Part shown: one piece after another, positions 9,861 to 24,800 of the stretch
Numbering within the stretch: position 1 is the first letter of the stretch
How the letters are laid out: every line of letters starts with the position of its first letter
Source of the DNA: Plumapathes pennacea
Taxonomy: Eukaryota > Cnidaria > Anthozoa > Antipatharia > Myriopathidae
Direction: 5' to 3'
DNA: 64,000 nucleotides
NCBI GenBank assembly: GCA_964036295.1
Contig: OZ038464.1
Location: 616,001-680,000 of the forward strand
Notes under the pieces: generated by a model
Database searches by the model: none
The model's input: the letters and a program-made list of their open reading frames with translations, nothing else
What the model was told of the DNA's origin: nothing
Program-made: the position numbers and the translations under genes

Positions 9861-12800
9861 ATGCTATAACTCGCCAACAGATAAAGATAGATAAAGCAAA
9901 TGTATTGCAAAAAGTCTTCTAATAGTCTAAGGAAGGTTTCCTGAAAGTTTCAAGAGTTTTCAATTTTTGGTCAAAATCGGCAAAAAACCCTGTCCTATAG
10001 CCTTAGTATTTTGTGAAAATTCCAAGATTTTTCGACCATCTCAGAATCGCATGAAACTTTCAGGAAACGTTCCTGGGACTATGCCGACGGTTTCTGCATA
10101 GTTTTTGTAAACTTTTAGGTCGCGCGTCGTCAGATATTCGAGCAAACCATGCCCTAATTAAAACATCACACCTTTCGCGCAAAGGAGCCAAATATAAGCT
10201 CCTATATCTCGCCAACGGATGAAGATAGATAAAGAAAATGTACAGCAAAAAGTCTTGTAATAGTCTAAGGAAGGTTTCCTGAAAGTTTCAAGAGTTTTCA
10301 ATTTTTGGCCAAAATCGGCAAAAAACCCTGTGCTATAGCCTTAGTATTTTGTGAAAATTCCAAGATTTTTCGACCATCTCAGAATCGCATGAAACTTTCA
10401 GGAAACGTTCCTGGGACTATTCCGACGGATTTTGCATAGTTTTTGTAGACTTTCAGGTCGCGCATCGTCAGATATTCGAGAAAATCATGCCCTAATTAAA
10501 ACATCACACCTTTCGCGCAAAGGAGCCAAATTTAAGCTCCTATATCTCGCCAACGGATGAAGATAGATAAAGCAAATGTATTGCAAAAAGTCTTGTAATA
10601 GTCTAAGGAAGGTTTCCTGAAAGTTTCAAGAGTTTTCAATTTTTGGCCAAAATCGGCAAAAAACCCTGTGCTATAGCCTTAGTATTTTGTGAAAATTCCA
10701 AGATTTTTCAACCATCTTAGAATCGCATGAAACTTTCAGGAAACGTTCCTGGGACTATTCCGACGGATTTTGCATAGTTTTTGTAGACTTTTAGGTCGCG
10801 CGTCGTCAGATATTTGAGAAAATCATGCCCTAATTAAAACATCACACCTTTCGCGCAAAGGAGCCAAATATAAGCTGCTATATCTCGCCAACGGATGAAG
10901 ATAGATAAAGCAAATGTATTGCAAAAAGTCTTGTAATAATCTAAGGAAGGTTTCCTGAAAGTTTCAAGAGTTTTCAATTTTTGGCCAAAATCGGCAAAAA
11001 AACCCTGTGCTATAGCCTTAGTATTTTGTGAAAATTCCAAGATTTCTCAACCATCTCAGAATCGCATGAAACTTTCAGGAAACGTTCCTGGGACTATTCC
11101 GACGGTTTTTGCATAGTTTCTGTAAACTTTTAGGCCGTCCGTCGTCAGATATTCGAGAAAACCATGCCCTAATTAAAACATCACACCTTTCGCGCAAAGG
11201 AGCCAAATTTAAGCTCCTATATCTCGCCAACGGATGAAGATAGATAAAGCAAATGTATTGCAAAAAGTCTTCTAATAGTCTAAGGAAGGTTTCCTGAAAG
11301 TTTCAAGAGTTTTCAATTTTTGGCCAAAATCGGCAAAAAACCCTGTGCTATAGCCTTAGTATTTTGTGAAAATTCCAAGATTTTTCAACCATCTCAGAAT
11401 CGCATGAACCTTTCAGGAAACGTTCCTGGGACTATTCCGACGGTTTTTGCATAGTTTTTGTAAACTTTTAGGCCGTCCGTCGTCAGATTTTCGAGCAAAT
11501 CATGCCCTAATTAAGACATCACACCTTTCGCGCAAAGGAGCCAAATTTAAGCTCCTATATCTCGCCAACGGATGAAGATAGATAAAGCAAATGTATTGCA
11601 AAAAAGTCTTGTAATAGTCTAAGGAAGGTTTCCTGAAAGTTTCAAGAGTTTTCAATTTTTGGCCAAAATCGGCAAAAAACCCTGTGCTATAGCCTTAGTA
11701 TTTTGTGAAAATTCCAAGATTTTTCAACCATCTTGGAATCGCATGAAACTTTCAGGAAACGTTCCTGGGACTATTCCGACGGATTTTGCATAGTTTTTGT
11801 AAACTTTTAGGTCGCGCGTCGTCAGATATTCGAGAAAATCATGCCCTAATTAAAACATCACACCTTTCGCGCAAAGGAGCCAAATATAAGCTCCTATATC
11901 TCGCCAACGGATGAAGATAGATAAAGCAAATGTATTGCAAAAAGTCTTCTAATAGTCTAAGGAAGGTTTCCTGAAAGTTTCAAGAGTTTTCAATTTTTGG
12001 CCAAAATCGGCAAAAAACCCTGTGCTATAGCCTTAGTATTTTGTGAAAATTCCAAGATTTTTCAACCATCTTAGAATCGCATGAAACTTTCAGGAAACGT
12101 TCCTGGGACTATGCCGACGGATTTTGCATAGTTTTTGTAAACTTTTAGGTCCCGCGTCGTCAGATATTCGAGAAAATCATGCCCTAATTAAAACATCACA
12201 CTTTTCGCGCAAAGGAGCCAAATTTAAGCTCCTATATCTCGCCAACGGATGAAGATAGATAAAGCAAATGTATTGCAAAAAGTCTTCTAATAGTCTAAGG
12301 AAGGTTTCCTGAAAGTTTCAAGAGTTTTCAATTTTTGGCCAAAATCGGCAAAAAACCCTGTGCTATAGCCTTAGTATTTTGTGAAAATTCCAAGATTTTT
12401 CAACCATCTCAGTATCACATGAAACTTTCAGGAAACGTTCCTGGGACTATTCCGACGGTTTTTGCATAGTTTTTGTAAACTTTTAGGCCGTCCGTCGTCA
12501 GATATTCGAGCAAATCATGCCATAATTAAGACATCACACCTTTCGCGCAAAGGAGCCAAATTTAAGCTCCTATATCTCGCCAACGGATGAAGATAGATAA
12601 AGCAAATGTATTGCAAAAAAGTCTTCTAATAGTCTAAGGAAGGTTTCCTGAAAGTTTGAAGAGTTTTCAATTTTTGGCCAAAATCGGCAAAAAACCCTGT
12701 GCTATAGCCTTAGTATTTTGTGAAAATTCCAAGATTTTTCGACCATCTCAGAATCGCATGAAACTTTCAGGAAACGTTCCTGGGACTATGCCGACGGTTT

Positions 12801-15800
12801 CTGCATAGTTTTTGTAAACTTTTAGCCCGCGCGTTGTCAGATATTCGAGAAAATCATGCCCTAATTAAAACATCACACCTTTCGCGCAAAGGAGCGAAAT
12901 TTAAGCTCCTATATCTCGCCAACGGATGAAGATAGATAAAGCAAATGTATTGCAAAAAGTCTTCTAATAGTCTAAGGAAGGTTTCCTGAAAGTTTCAAGA
13001 GTTTTCAATTTTTGGCCAAAATCGGCAAAAAACCCTGTGCTATAGCCTTAGTATTTTGTGAAAATTCCAAGATTTTTCAACCATCTCAGAATCGCATGAA
13101 ACTTTCAGGAAACGTTCCTGGGACTATGCCGACGGTTTCTGCATAGTTTTTGTAAGCTTTAAGGTCGCGCGTCGTCAGATATTCGAGAAAATCATGCCCT
13201 AATTAAAACATCACACCTTTCGCGAAAAGGAGCCAAATATAAGCTCCTATATCTCGCCAACGGATGAAGATAGATAAAGCAATTGTATTGCAAAAAGTCT
13301 TGTAATAGTCTAAGGAAGGTTTCCTGAAAGTTTCAAGAGTTTTCAATTTTTGGCCAAAATCGGCAAAAAACCCTGTGCTATAGCCTTAGTATTTTGTGAA
13401 AATTCCAAGATTTTTCAACCATCTCAGAATTGCATGAAACTTTCAGGAAACGTTCCTGGGACTATGCCGACGGTTTCTGCATAGTTTTTGTAAACTTTTA
13501 GCCCTCGCGTCGTCAGATATTCGAGAAAATCATGCCCTAATTAAAACATCACACCTTTCGCGCAAAGGAGCCAAATTTAAGCTCCTATATCTCGCCAACG
13601 GATGAAGATAGATAAAGCAAATGTATTGCAAAAAAGTCTTGTAATAGTCTAAGGAAGGTTTCCTGAAAGTTTCAAGAGTTTTCAATTTTTGGCCAAAATC
13701 GGCAAAAAACCCTGTGCTATAGCCTTAGTATTTTGTGAAAATTCCAAGATTTTTCAACCATCTTGGAATCGCATGAAACTTTCAGGAAACGTTCCTGGGA
13801 CTATTCCGACGGATTTTGCATAATTTTTGTAAACTTTTAGGTCGCGCGTCGTCAGATATTCGAGAAAATCATGCCCTAATTAAAACATCACACCTTTCGC
13901 GCAAGGGAGCCAAATATAAGCTCCTATATCTCGCCAACGGATGAAGATAGATAAAGCAAATGTATTGCAAAAAGTCTTCTAATAGTCTAAGGAAGGTTTC
14001 CTGAAAGTTTCAAGAGTTTTCAATTTTTGGCCAAAATCGGCAAAAAACCCTGTGCTATAGCCTTAGTATTTTGTGAAAATTCCAAGATTTTTCAACCATC
14101 TTAGAATCGCATGAAACTTTCAGGAAACGTTCCTGGGACTATTCCGACGGATTTTGCATAGTTTTTGTAAACTTTTAGGTCCCGCGTCGTCAGATATCTG
14201 AGAAAATCATGCCCTAATTAAAACATCACACTTTTCGCGCAAAGGAGCCAAATTTAAGCTCCTATATCTCGCCAACGGATGAAGATAGATAAAGCAAATG
14301 TATTGCAAAAAGTCTTCTAATAGTCTAAGGAAGGTTTCCTGAAAGTTTCAAGAGTTTTCAATTTTTGGCCAAAATCGGCAAAAAACCCTGTGCTATAGCC
14401 TTAGTATTTTGTGAAAATTCCAAGATTTTTCAACCATCTCAGTATCACATGAAACTTTCAGGAAACGTTCCTGGGACTATGCCGACGGTTTTTGCATAGT
14501 TTTTGTAAACTTTTAGGCCGTCCGTCGTCAGATATTCGATCAAATCATGCCATAATTAAGACATCACACCTTTCGCGCAAAGGAGCCAAATTTAAGCTCC
14601 TATATCTCGCCAACGGATGAAGATAGATAAAGCAAATGTATTGCAAAAAAGTCTTCTAATAGTCTAAGGAAGGTTTCCTGAAAGTTTGAAGAGTTTTCAA
14701 TTTTTGGCCAAAATCGGCAAAAAACCCTGTGCTATAGCCTTAGTATTTTGTGAAAATTCCAAGATTTTTCGACCATCTCAGAATCGCATGAAACTTTCAG
14801 GAAACGTTCCTGGGACTATGCCGACGGTTTCTGCATAGTTTTTGTAAACTTTTAGCCCGCGCGTTGTCAGATATTCGAGAAAATCATGCCCTAATTAAAA
14901 CATCACACCTTTCGCGCAAAGGAGCCAAATTTAAGCTCCTATATCTCGCCAACGGATGAAGATAGATAAAGCAAATGTATTGCAAAAAGTCTTCTAATAG
15001 TCTAAGGAAGGTTTCCTGAAAGTTTCAAGAGTTTTCAATTTTTGGCCAAAATCGGCAAAAAACCCTGTGCTATAGCCTTAGTATTTTGTGAAAATTCCAA
15101 GATTTTTCAACCATCTCAGAATCGCATGAAACTTTCAGGAAACGTTCCTGGGACTATGCCGACGGTTTCTGCATAGTTTTTGTAAGCTTTAAGGTCGCGC
15201 GTCGTCAGATATTCGATCAAATCATGCCCTAATTAAAACATCACACCTTTCGCGAAAAGGAGCCAAATATAAGCTCCTATATCTCGCCAACGGATGAAGA
15301 TAGATAAAGCAATTGTATTGCAAAAAGTCTTGTAATAGTCTAAGGAAGGTTTCCTGAAAGTTTCAAGAGTTTTCAATTTTTGGCCAAAATCGGCAAAAAA
15401 CCCTGTGCTATAGCCTTAGTATTTTGTGAAAATTCCAAGATTTTTCAACCATCTCAGAATTGCATGAAACTTTCAGGAAACGTTCCTGGGACTATGCCGA
15501 CGGTTTCTGCATAGTTTTTGTAAGCTTTTAGGTCGCGCGTCGTCAGATATTCGAGAAAATCATGCCCTAATTAAAACATCACACCTTTCGCGCAAAGGAG
15601 CCAAATTTAAGCTCCTATATCTCGCCAACGGATGAAGATAGATAAAGCAAATGTATTGCAAAAAGTCTTCTAATAGTCTAAGGAAGGTTTCCTGAAAGTT
15701 TCAAGAGTTTTCAATTTTTGGCCAAAATCGGCAAAAAACCCTGTGCTATAGCCTTAGTATTTTGTGAAAATTCCAAGATTTTTCGACCATCTCAGAATCG

Positions 15801-18800
15801 CATGAAACTTTCAGGAAACGTTCCTGGGATTATTCCGACGGATTTTGCATAGTTTTTGTAAACTTTTAGGCCGTCCGTCGTCAGATATTCGAGCAAATCA
15901 TGCCCTAATTAAGACATCACACCTTTCGCGCAAAGGAGCCAAATTTAAGCTCCTATATCTCGCCAACGGATGAAGATAGATAAAGCAAATGTATTGCAAA
16001 AAAGTCTTGTAATAGTCTAAGGAAGGTTTCCTGAAAGTTTCAAGAGTTTTCAATTTTTGGCCAAAATCGGCAAAAAACCCTGTGCTATAGCCTTAGTATT
16101 TTGTGAAAATTCCAAGATTTTTCAACCATCTCAGTATCACATGAAACTTTCAGGAAACGTTCCTGGGACTATGCCGACGGTTTTTGCATAGTTTTTGTAA
16201 ACTTTTAGGCCGTCCGTCGTCAGATATTCGATCAAATCATGCCATAATTAAGACATCACACCTTTCGCGCAAAGGAGCCAAATTTAAGCTCCTATATCTC
16301 GCCAACGGATGAAGATAGATAAAGCAAATGTATTGCAAAAAAGTCTTCTAATAGTCTAAGGAAGGTTTCCTGAAAGTTTGAAGAGTTTTCAATTTTTGGC
16401 CAAAATCGGCAAAAAACCCTGTGCTATAGCCTTAGTATTTTGTGAAAATTCCAAGATTTTTCGACCATCTCAGAATCGCATGAAACTTTCAGGAAACGTT
16501 CCTGGGACTATGCCGACGGTTTCTGCATAGTTTTTGTAAACTTTTAGCCCGCGCGTTGTCAGATATTCGAGAAAATCATGCCCTAATTAAAACATCACAC
16601 CTTTCGCGCAAAGGAGCCAAATTTAAGCTCCTATATCTCGCCAACGGATGAAGATAGATAAAGCAAATGTATTGCAAAAAGTCTTCTAATAGTCTAAGGA
16701 AGGTTTCCTGAAAGTTTCAAGAGTTTTCAATTTTTGGCCAAAATCGGCAAAAAACCCTGTGCTATAGCCTTAGTATTTTGTGAAAATTCCAAGATTTTTC
16801 AACCATCTCAGAATCGCATGAAACTTTCAGGAAACGTTCCTGGGACTATGCCGACGGTTTCTGCATAGTTTTTGTAAGCTTTTAGGTCGCGCGTCGTCAG
16901 ATATTCGATCAAATCATGCCCTAATTAAAACATCACACCTTTCGCGAAAAGGAGCCAAATATAAGCTCCTATATCTCGCCAACGGATGAAGATAGATAAA
17001 GCAATTGTATTGCAAAAAGTCTTGTAATAGTCTAAGGAAGGTTTCCTGAAAGTTTCAAGAGTTTTCAATTTTTGGCCAAAATCGGCAAAAAACCCTGTGC
17101 TATAGCCTTAGTATTTTGTGAAAATTCCAAGATTTTTCAACCATCTCAGAATTGCATGAAACTTTCAGGAAACGTTCCTGGGACTATGCCGACGGTTTCT
17201 GCATAGTTTTTGTAAGCTTTTAGGTCGCGCGTCGTCAGATATTCGAGAAAATCATGCCCTAATTAAAACATCACACCTTTCGCGCAAAGGAGCCAAATTT
17301 AAGCTCCTATATCTCGCCAACGGATGAAGATAGATAAAGCAAATGTATTGCAAAAAGTCTTCTAATAGTCTAAGGAAGGTTTCCTGAAAGTTTCAAGAGT
17401 TTTCAATTTTTGGCCAAAATCGGCAAAAAACCCTGTGCTATAGCCTTAGTATTTTGTGAAAATTCCAAGATTTTTCGACCATCTCAGAATCGCATGAAAC
17501 TTTCAGGAAACGTTCCTGGGATTATTCCGACGGATTTTGCATAGTTTTTGTAAACTTTTAGGCCGTCCGTCGTCAGATATTCGAGCAAATCATGCCCTAA
17601 TTAAGACATCACACCTTTCGCGCAAAGGAGCCAAATTTAAGCTCCTATATCTCGCCAACGGATGAAGATAGATAAAGCAAATGTATTGCAAAAAAGTCTT
17701 GTAATAGTCTAAGGAAGGTTTCCTGAAAGTTTCAAGAGTTTTCAATTTTTGGCCAAAATCGGCAAAAAACCCTGTGCTATAGCCTTAGTATTTTGTGAAA
17801 ATTCCAAGATTTTTCAACCATCTTGGAATCGCATGAAACTTTCAGGAAACGTTCCTGGGACTATTCCGACGGATTTTGCATAGTTTTTGTAAACTTTTAG
17901 GTCGCGCGTCGTCAGATATTCGAGAAAATCATGCCCTAATTAAAACATCACACCTTTCGCGCAAAGGAGCCAAATATAAGCTCCTATATCTCGCCAACGG
18001 ATGAAGATAGATAAAGCAAATGTATTGCAAAAAGTCTTCTAATAGTCTAAGGAAGGTTTCCTGAAAGTTTCAAGAGTTTTCAATTTTTGGCCAAAATCGG
18101 CAAAAAACCCTGTGCTATAGCCTTAGTATTTTGTGAAAATTCCAAGATTTTTCAACCATCTTAGAATCGCATGAAACTTTCAGGAAACGTTCCTGGGACT
18201 ATGCCGACGGATTTTGCATAGTTTTTGTAAACTTTTAGGTCCCGCGTCGTCAGATATTCGAGAAAATCATGCCCTAATTAAAACATCACACTTTTCGCGC
18301 AAAGGAGCCAAATTTAAGCTCCTATATCTCGCCAACGGATGAAGATAGATAAAGCAAATGTATTGCAAAAAGTCTTCTAATAGTCTAAGGAAGGTTTCCT
18401 GAAAGTTTCAAGAGTTTTCAATTTTTGGCCAAAATCGGCAAAAAACCCTGTGCTATAGCCTTAGTATTTTGTGAAAATTCCAAGATTTTTCAACCATCTC
18501 AGTATCACATGAAACTTTCAGGAAACGTTCCTGGGACTATGCCGACGGTTTTTGCATAGTTTTTGTAAACTTTTAGGCCGTCCGTCGTCAGATATTCGAG
18601 CAAATCATGCCATAATTAAGACATCACACCTTTCGCGCAAAGGAGCCAAATTTAAGCTCCTATATCTCGCCAACGGATGAAGATAGATAAAGCAAATGTA
18701 TTGCAAAAAAGTCTTCTAATAGTCTAAGGAAGGTTTCCTGAAAGTTTGAAGAGTTTTAAATTTTTGGCCAAAATCGGCAAAAAACCCTGTGCTATAGCCT

Positions 18801-21800
18801 TAGTATTTTGTGAAAATTCCAAGATTTTTCGACCATCTCAGAATCGCATGAAACTTTCAGGAAACGTTCCTGGGACTATGCCGACGGTTTCTGCATAGTT
18901 TTTGTAAACTTTTAACCCGCGCGTTGTCAGATATTCGAGAAAATCATGCCCTAATTAAAACATCACACCTTTCGCGCAAAGGAGCCAAATTTAAGCTCCT
19001 ATATCTCGCCAACGGATGAAGATAGATAAAGCAAATGTATTGCAAAAAAGTCTTCTAATAGTCTAAGGAAGGTTTCCTGAAAGTTTGAAGAGTTTTAAAT
19101 TTTTGGCCAAAATCGGCAAAAAACCCTGTGCTATAGCCTTAGTATTTTGTGAAAATTCCAAGATTTTTCGACCATCTCAGAATCGCATGAAACTTTCAGG
19201 AAACGTTCCTGGGACTATGCCGACGGTTTCTGCATAGTTTTTGTAAACTTTTAACCCGCGCGTTGTCAGATATTCGAGAAAATCATGCCCTAATTAAAAC
19301 ATCACACCTTTCGCGCAAAGGAGCCAAATTTAAGCTCCTATATCTCGCCAACGGATGAAGATAGATAAAGCAAATGTATTGCAAAAAGTCTTCTAATAGT
19401 CTAAGGAAGGTTTCCTGAAAGTTTCAAGAGTTTTCAATTTTTGGCCAAAATCGGCAAAAAACCCTGTGCTATAGCCTTAGTATTTTGTGAAAATTCCAAG
19501 ATTTTTCAACCATCTTGGAATCGCATAAAACTTTCAGGAAACGTTCCTGGGACTATTCCGACGGATTTTGCATAGTTTTTGTAAACTTTTAGGTCGCGCG
19601 TCGTCAGATATTCGAGAAAATCATGCCCTAATTAAAACATCACACTTTTCGCGCAAAGGAGCCAAATTTAAGCTCCTATATCTCGCCAACGGATGAAGAT
19701 AGATAAAGCAAATGTATTGCAAAAAGTCTTCTAATAGTCTGAGGAAGGTTTCCTGAAAGTTTCAAGAGTTTTCAATTTTTGGCCAAAATCGGCAAAAAAC
19801 CCTGTGCTATAGCCTTAGTATTTTGTGAAAATTCCAAGATTTTTCAACCATCTCAGAATCGCATGAAACTTTCAGGAAACGTTCCTGGGGCTATTCCGAC
19901 GGATTTTGTATAGTTTGTGTAAACTTTTAGCCCTCGCGTCGTCAGATATTCGAGAAAATCATGCCCTAATTAAAACATCACACCTTTCGCGCAAAGGAGC
20001 CAAATTTAAGCTCCTATATCTCGCCAACGGATGAAGATAGATAAAGCAAATATATTGCAAAAAGTCTTCTAATAGTCTAAGGAAGGTTTCCTGAAAGTTT
20101 CAAGAGTTTTCAATTTTTGGCCAAAATCGGCAAAAAACCCTGTGCTATAGCCTTAGTATTTTGTGAAAATTCGAAGATTTTTCGACCATCTCAGAATCGC
20201 ATGAAACTTTCAGGAAACGTTCCTGGGACTATTCCGACGGATTTTGCATAGTTTTTGTAAACTTTTAGGTCGCGCGTCGTCAGATATTCGAGAAAATCAT
20301 GCCCTAATTAAAACATCACACCTTTCGCGCAAAGGAGCCAAATATAAGCTCCTATATTTCGCCAACGGATGAAGATAGATAAAGCAAATGTATTGCAAAA
20401 AGTCTTCTAATAGTCTAAGGAAGGTTTCCTGAAAGTTTCAAGAGTTTTCAATTTTTGGCCAAAATCGGCAAAAAACCCTGTGCTATAGCCTTAGTATTTT
20501 GTGAAAATTCCAAGATTTTTCGACCATCTCAGAATCGCATGAAACTTTCAGGAATCGTTCCTGGGACTATGCCGACGGATTTTGCATAGTTTTTGTAAAC
20601 TTTTAGGCCGTTCGTCGTCAGATATTCGAGAAAATCATGCCCTAATTAAAACATCACACCTTTCGCGCAAAGGAGCCAAATTTAAGCTCCTATATCTCGC
20701 CAACGGATGAAGATAGATAAAGCAAATGTATTGCAAAAAGTCTTCTAATAGTTTAAGGAAGGTTTCCTGAAAGTTTCAAGAGTTTTCAATTTTTGGCCAA
20801 AATCGGCAGAAAACCCTGTGCTATAGCCTTAGTATTTTGTGAAAATTCCAAGATTTTTCAACCATCTCAGAATCGCATGAAACTTTCAGGAAACGTTCCT
20901 GGGACTATGCCAACGGTTTCTGCATAGTTTTTGTAAACTTTTAGCCCGCCCGTCGTCAGATATTCGAGAAAATCATGCCCTAATTAAAACATCACACCTT
21001 TCGCGCAAAGGAGCAAAATATAAGCTCCTATATCTCGCCAACGGATTAAGATAGATAAAGCAAATGTATTGCAAAAATTCTTCTAATAGTCTAAGGAAGG
21101 TTTCCTGAAAGTTTCAAGAGTTTTCAATTTTTGGCCAAAATCGGCAAAAAACCCTGTGCTATAGCCTTAGTATTTTGTGAAAATTCCAAGATTTTTCGAC
21201 CATCTCAGAATCGCATGAAACTTTCAGGAAACGTTCCTGGGACTATTCGGATGGATTTTGCATAGTTTTTGAAAACTTTTAGGTCGCGCGTCGTCAGATA
21301 TCTGAGAAAATCATGCCCTACTTAAAACATCACACCTTTCGCGAAAAGGAGCCAAATATAAGCTCCTATATCTCGCCAACGGATGAAGATAGATAAAGCA
21401 AATGTATTGCAAAAAGTCTTGTAATAGTCTAAGGAAGGTTTCCTGAAAGTTTCAAGAGTTTTCAATTTTTGGCCAAAATCGGCAGAAAACCCTGTGCTAT
21501 AGCCATAGTATTTTGTGAAAATTCCAAGATTTTTCAACCATCTTAGAATCGCATGAAACTTTCAGGAAACGTTCCTGGGACTATTCCGACGGATTCTGCA
21601 TAGTTTTTGTAAACTTTTAGCCCGCCCGTCGTCAGATATTCGAGAAAATCATGCCCTAATTAAAACATCACACCTTTCGCGAAAAGGAGCCAAATATAAG
21701 CTCCTATATCTCGCCAACGGATTAAGATAGATAAAGCAAATGTATTGCAAAAAGTCTTCTAATAGTCTAAGGAAGGTTTCCTGAAAGTTTCAAGAGTTTT

Positions 21801-24800
21801 CAATTTTTGGCCAAAATCGGCAAAAAACCCTGTGCTATAGCCTTAGTATTTTGTGAAAATTCCAAGATTTTTCGACCATCTCAGAATCGCATGAAACTTT
21901 CAGGAAACGTTCCTGGGACTATGCCGACGGATTTTGCATAGTTTTTGTAAACTTTTAGGCCGTTCGTCGTCAGATATTCGAGAAAATCATGCCCTAATTA
22001 AAACATCACACCTTTCGCGCAAAGGAGCCAAATTTAAGCTCCTATATCTCGCCAACGGATGAAGATAGATAAAGCAAATGTATTGCAAAAAGTCTTCTAA
22101 TAGTCTAAGGAAGGTTTCCTGAAAGTTTCAAGAGTTTTCAATTTTTGGCCAAAATCGGCAAAAAACCCTGTGCTATAGCCTTAGTATTTTGTGAAAATTC
22201 CAAGATTTTTCAATCATCTCAGAATCGCATGAAACTTTCAGGAAACGTTCCTGGGACTATGCCGACGGTTTTTGCATAGTTTCTGTAAACTTTTAGCCCG
22301 CGCGTCGTCAGATATTCGAGAAAATCATGCCCTAATTAAAACATCACACCTTTCGCGCAAAGGAGCAAAATATAAGCTCCTATATCTCGCCAACGGATGA
22401 AGATAGATAAAGCAAATGTATTGCAAAAAGTCTTCTAATAGTCTAAGGAAGGTTTCCTGAAAGTTTCAAGAGTTTCCAATTTTTGGCCAAAATCGGCAAA
22501 TAACCCTGTGCTATAGCCTTAGTATTTTGTGAAAATTCGAAGATTTTTCGACCATCTCAGAATCGCATGAAACTTTCAGGAAACGTTCCTGGGACTATTC
22601 GGACGGATTTCGAATAGTTTTTGAAAACTTTTAGGTCGCGCGTCGTCAGATATCTGAGAAAATCATGCCCTACTTAAAACATCACACCTTTCGCGAAAAG
22701 GAGCTAAATATAAGCTCCTATATCTCGCCAACGGATGAAGATAGATAAAGCAAATGTATTGCAAAAAGTCTTGTAATAGTCTAAGGAAGGTTTCCTGAAA
22801 GTTTCAAGAGTTTTCAATTTTTGGCCAAAATCGGCAAAAAACCCTGTGCTATAGCCTTAGTATTTTGTGAAAATTCCAAGATTTTTCAACCATCTTAGAA
22901 TCGCATGAAACTTTCAGGAAACGTTCCTGGGACTATGCCGACGGTTTCTGCATAGTTTTTGTAAACTTTTAGGTCGCGGGTCGTCAGATATTCGAGAAAA
23001 TCATGCCCTAATTAAAACATCACACCTTTCGCGCAAAGGAGCCAAATATAAACTCCTATATCTCGCCAACGGATTAAGATAGATAAAGCAAATGTATTGC
23101 AAAAAGTCTTCTAATAGTCTAAGGAAGGTTTCCTGAAAGTTTCAAGAGTTTTCAATTTTTGGCCAAAATCGGCAAAAAACCCTGTGCTATAGCCTTAGTA
23201 TTTTGTGAAAATTCCAAGATTTTTCAACCATCTCAGAATCGCATGAAACTTTCAGGAAACGTTCCTGGGACTATTCCGACGGATTTTGCATAGTTTTTTG
23301 TAGACTTTTAGGTCGCGCGTCGTCAGATATTCGAGAAAATCATGCCCTAATTAAAACATCACACCTTTCGCGAAAAGGAGCCAAATATAAGCTCCTATAT
23401 CTCGCCAACGGATGAAGATAGATAAAGCAAATGTATTGCAAAAAGTCTTGTAAAAGTGTAAGGAAGGTTTCCTGAAAGTTTCAAGAGTTTTCAATTTTTG
23501 GCCAAAATCGGCAAAAAACCCTGTGCTATAGCCTTAGTATTTTGTGAAAATTCCAAGATTTTTCAACCATCTCAGAATCGCATGAAACTTTCAGGAAACG
23601 TTCCTGGGACTATGCCGACGGTTTTTGCATAGTTTTTGTAAACTTTTAGGCCGTCCGTCGTCAGATATTCGAGAAACCCATGCCCTAATTAAAACATCAC
23701 ACCTTTCGCGCAAAGGAGCCAAATTTAAGCTCCTATATCTCGCCAACGGATGAAGATAGATAAAGCAAATGTATTGCAAAAAGTCTTGTAATAGTCTAAG
23801 GAAGATTTCCTGAAAGTTTCAAGAGTTTTCAATTTTTGGCCAAAATCGGCAAAAAACCCTGTGCTATAGCCTTAGTATTTTGTGAAAATTCCAAGATTTT
23901 TCAACTATCTCAGAATCGCATGAAACTTTCAGGAAACGTTCCTGGGACTATTCTGACGGATTTTGCATAGTTTTTGTAAGCTTCTAGGTCGCGCGTCGTC
24001 AGATATTCGATCAAATCATGCCCTAATTAAAACATCACACCTTTCGCGAAAAGGAGCCAAATATAAGCTCCTATATCTCGCCAACGGATGAAGATAGATA
24101 AAGCAATTGTATTGCAAAAAGTCTTGTAATAGTCTAAGGAAGGTTTCCTGAAAGTTTCAAGAGTTTTCAATTTTTGGCCAAAATCGGCAAAAAACCCTGT
24201 GCTATAGCCTTAGTATTTTGTGAAAATTCCAAGATTTTTCAACCATCTCAGAATTGCATGAAACTTTCAGGAAACGTTCCTGGGACTATGCCGACGGTTT
24301 CTGCATAGTTTTTGTAAACTTTTAGCCCTCGCGTCGTCAGATATTCGAGAAAATCATGCCCTAATTAAAACATCACACCTTTCGCGCAAAGGAGCCAAAT
24401 TTAAGCTCCTATATCTCGCCAACGGATGAAGATAGATAAAGCAAATGTATTGCAAAAAGTCTTCTAATAGTCTACGAAAGGTTTCCTGAAAGTTTCAAGA
24501 GTTTTCAATTTTTGGCCAAAATCGGCAAAAAACCCTGTGCTATAGCCTTAGTATTTTGTGAAAATTCCAAGATTTTTCGACCATCTCAGAATCGCATGAA
24601 ACTTTCAGGAAACGTTCCTGGGACTATTCCGACGGATTTTGCATAGTTTTTGTAAACTTTTAGGTCGCGCGTCGTCAGATATTCGAGAAAATCATGCCCT
24701 ACTTAAAACATCACACCTTTCGCGAAAAGGAGCCAAATATAAGCTCCTATATCTCGCCAACGGATGAAGATAGATAAAGCAAATGTATTGCAAAAAGTCT

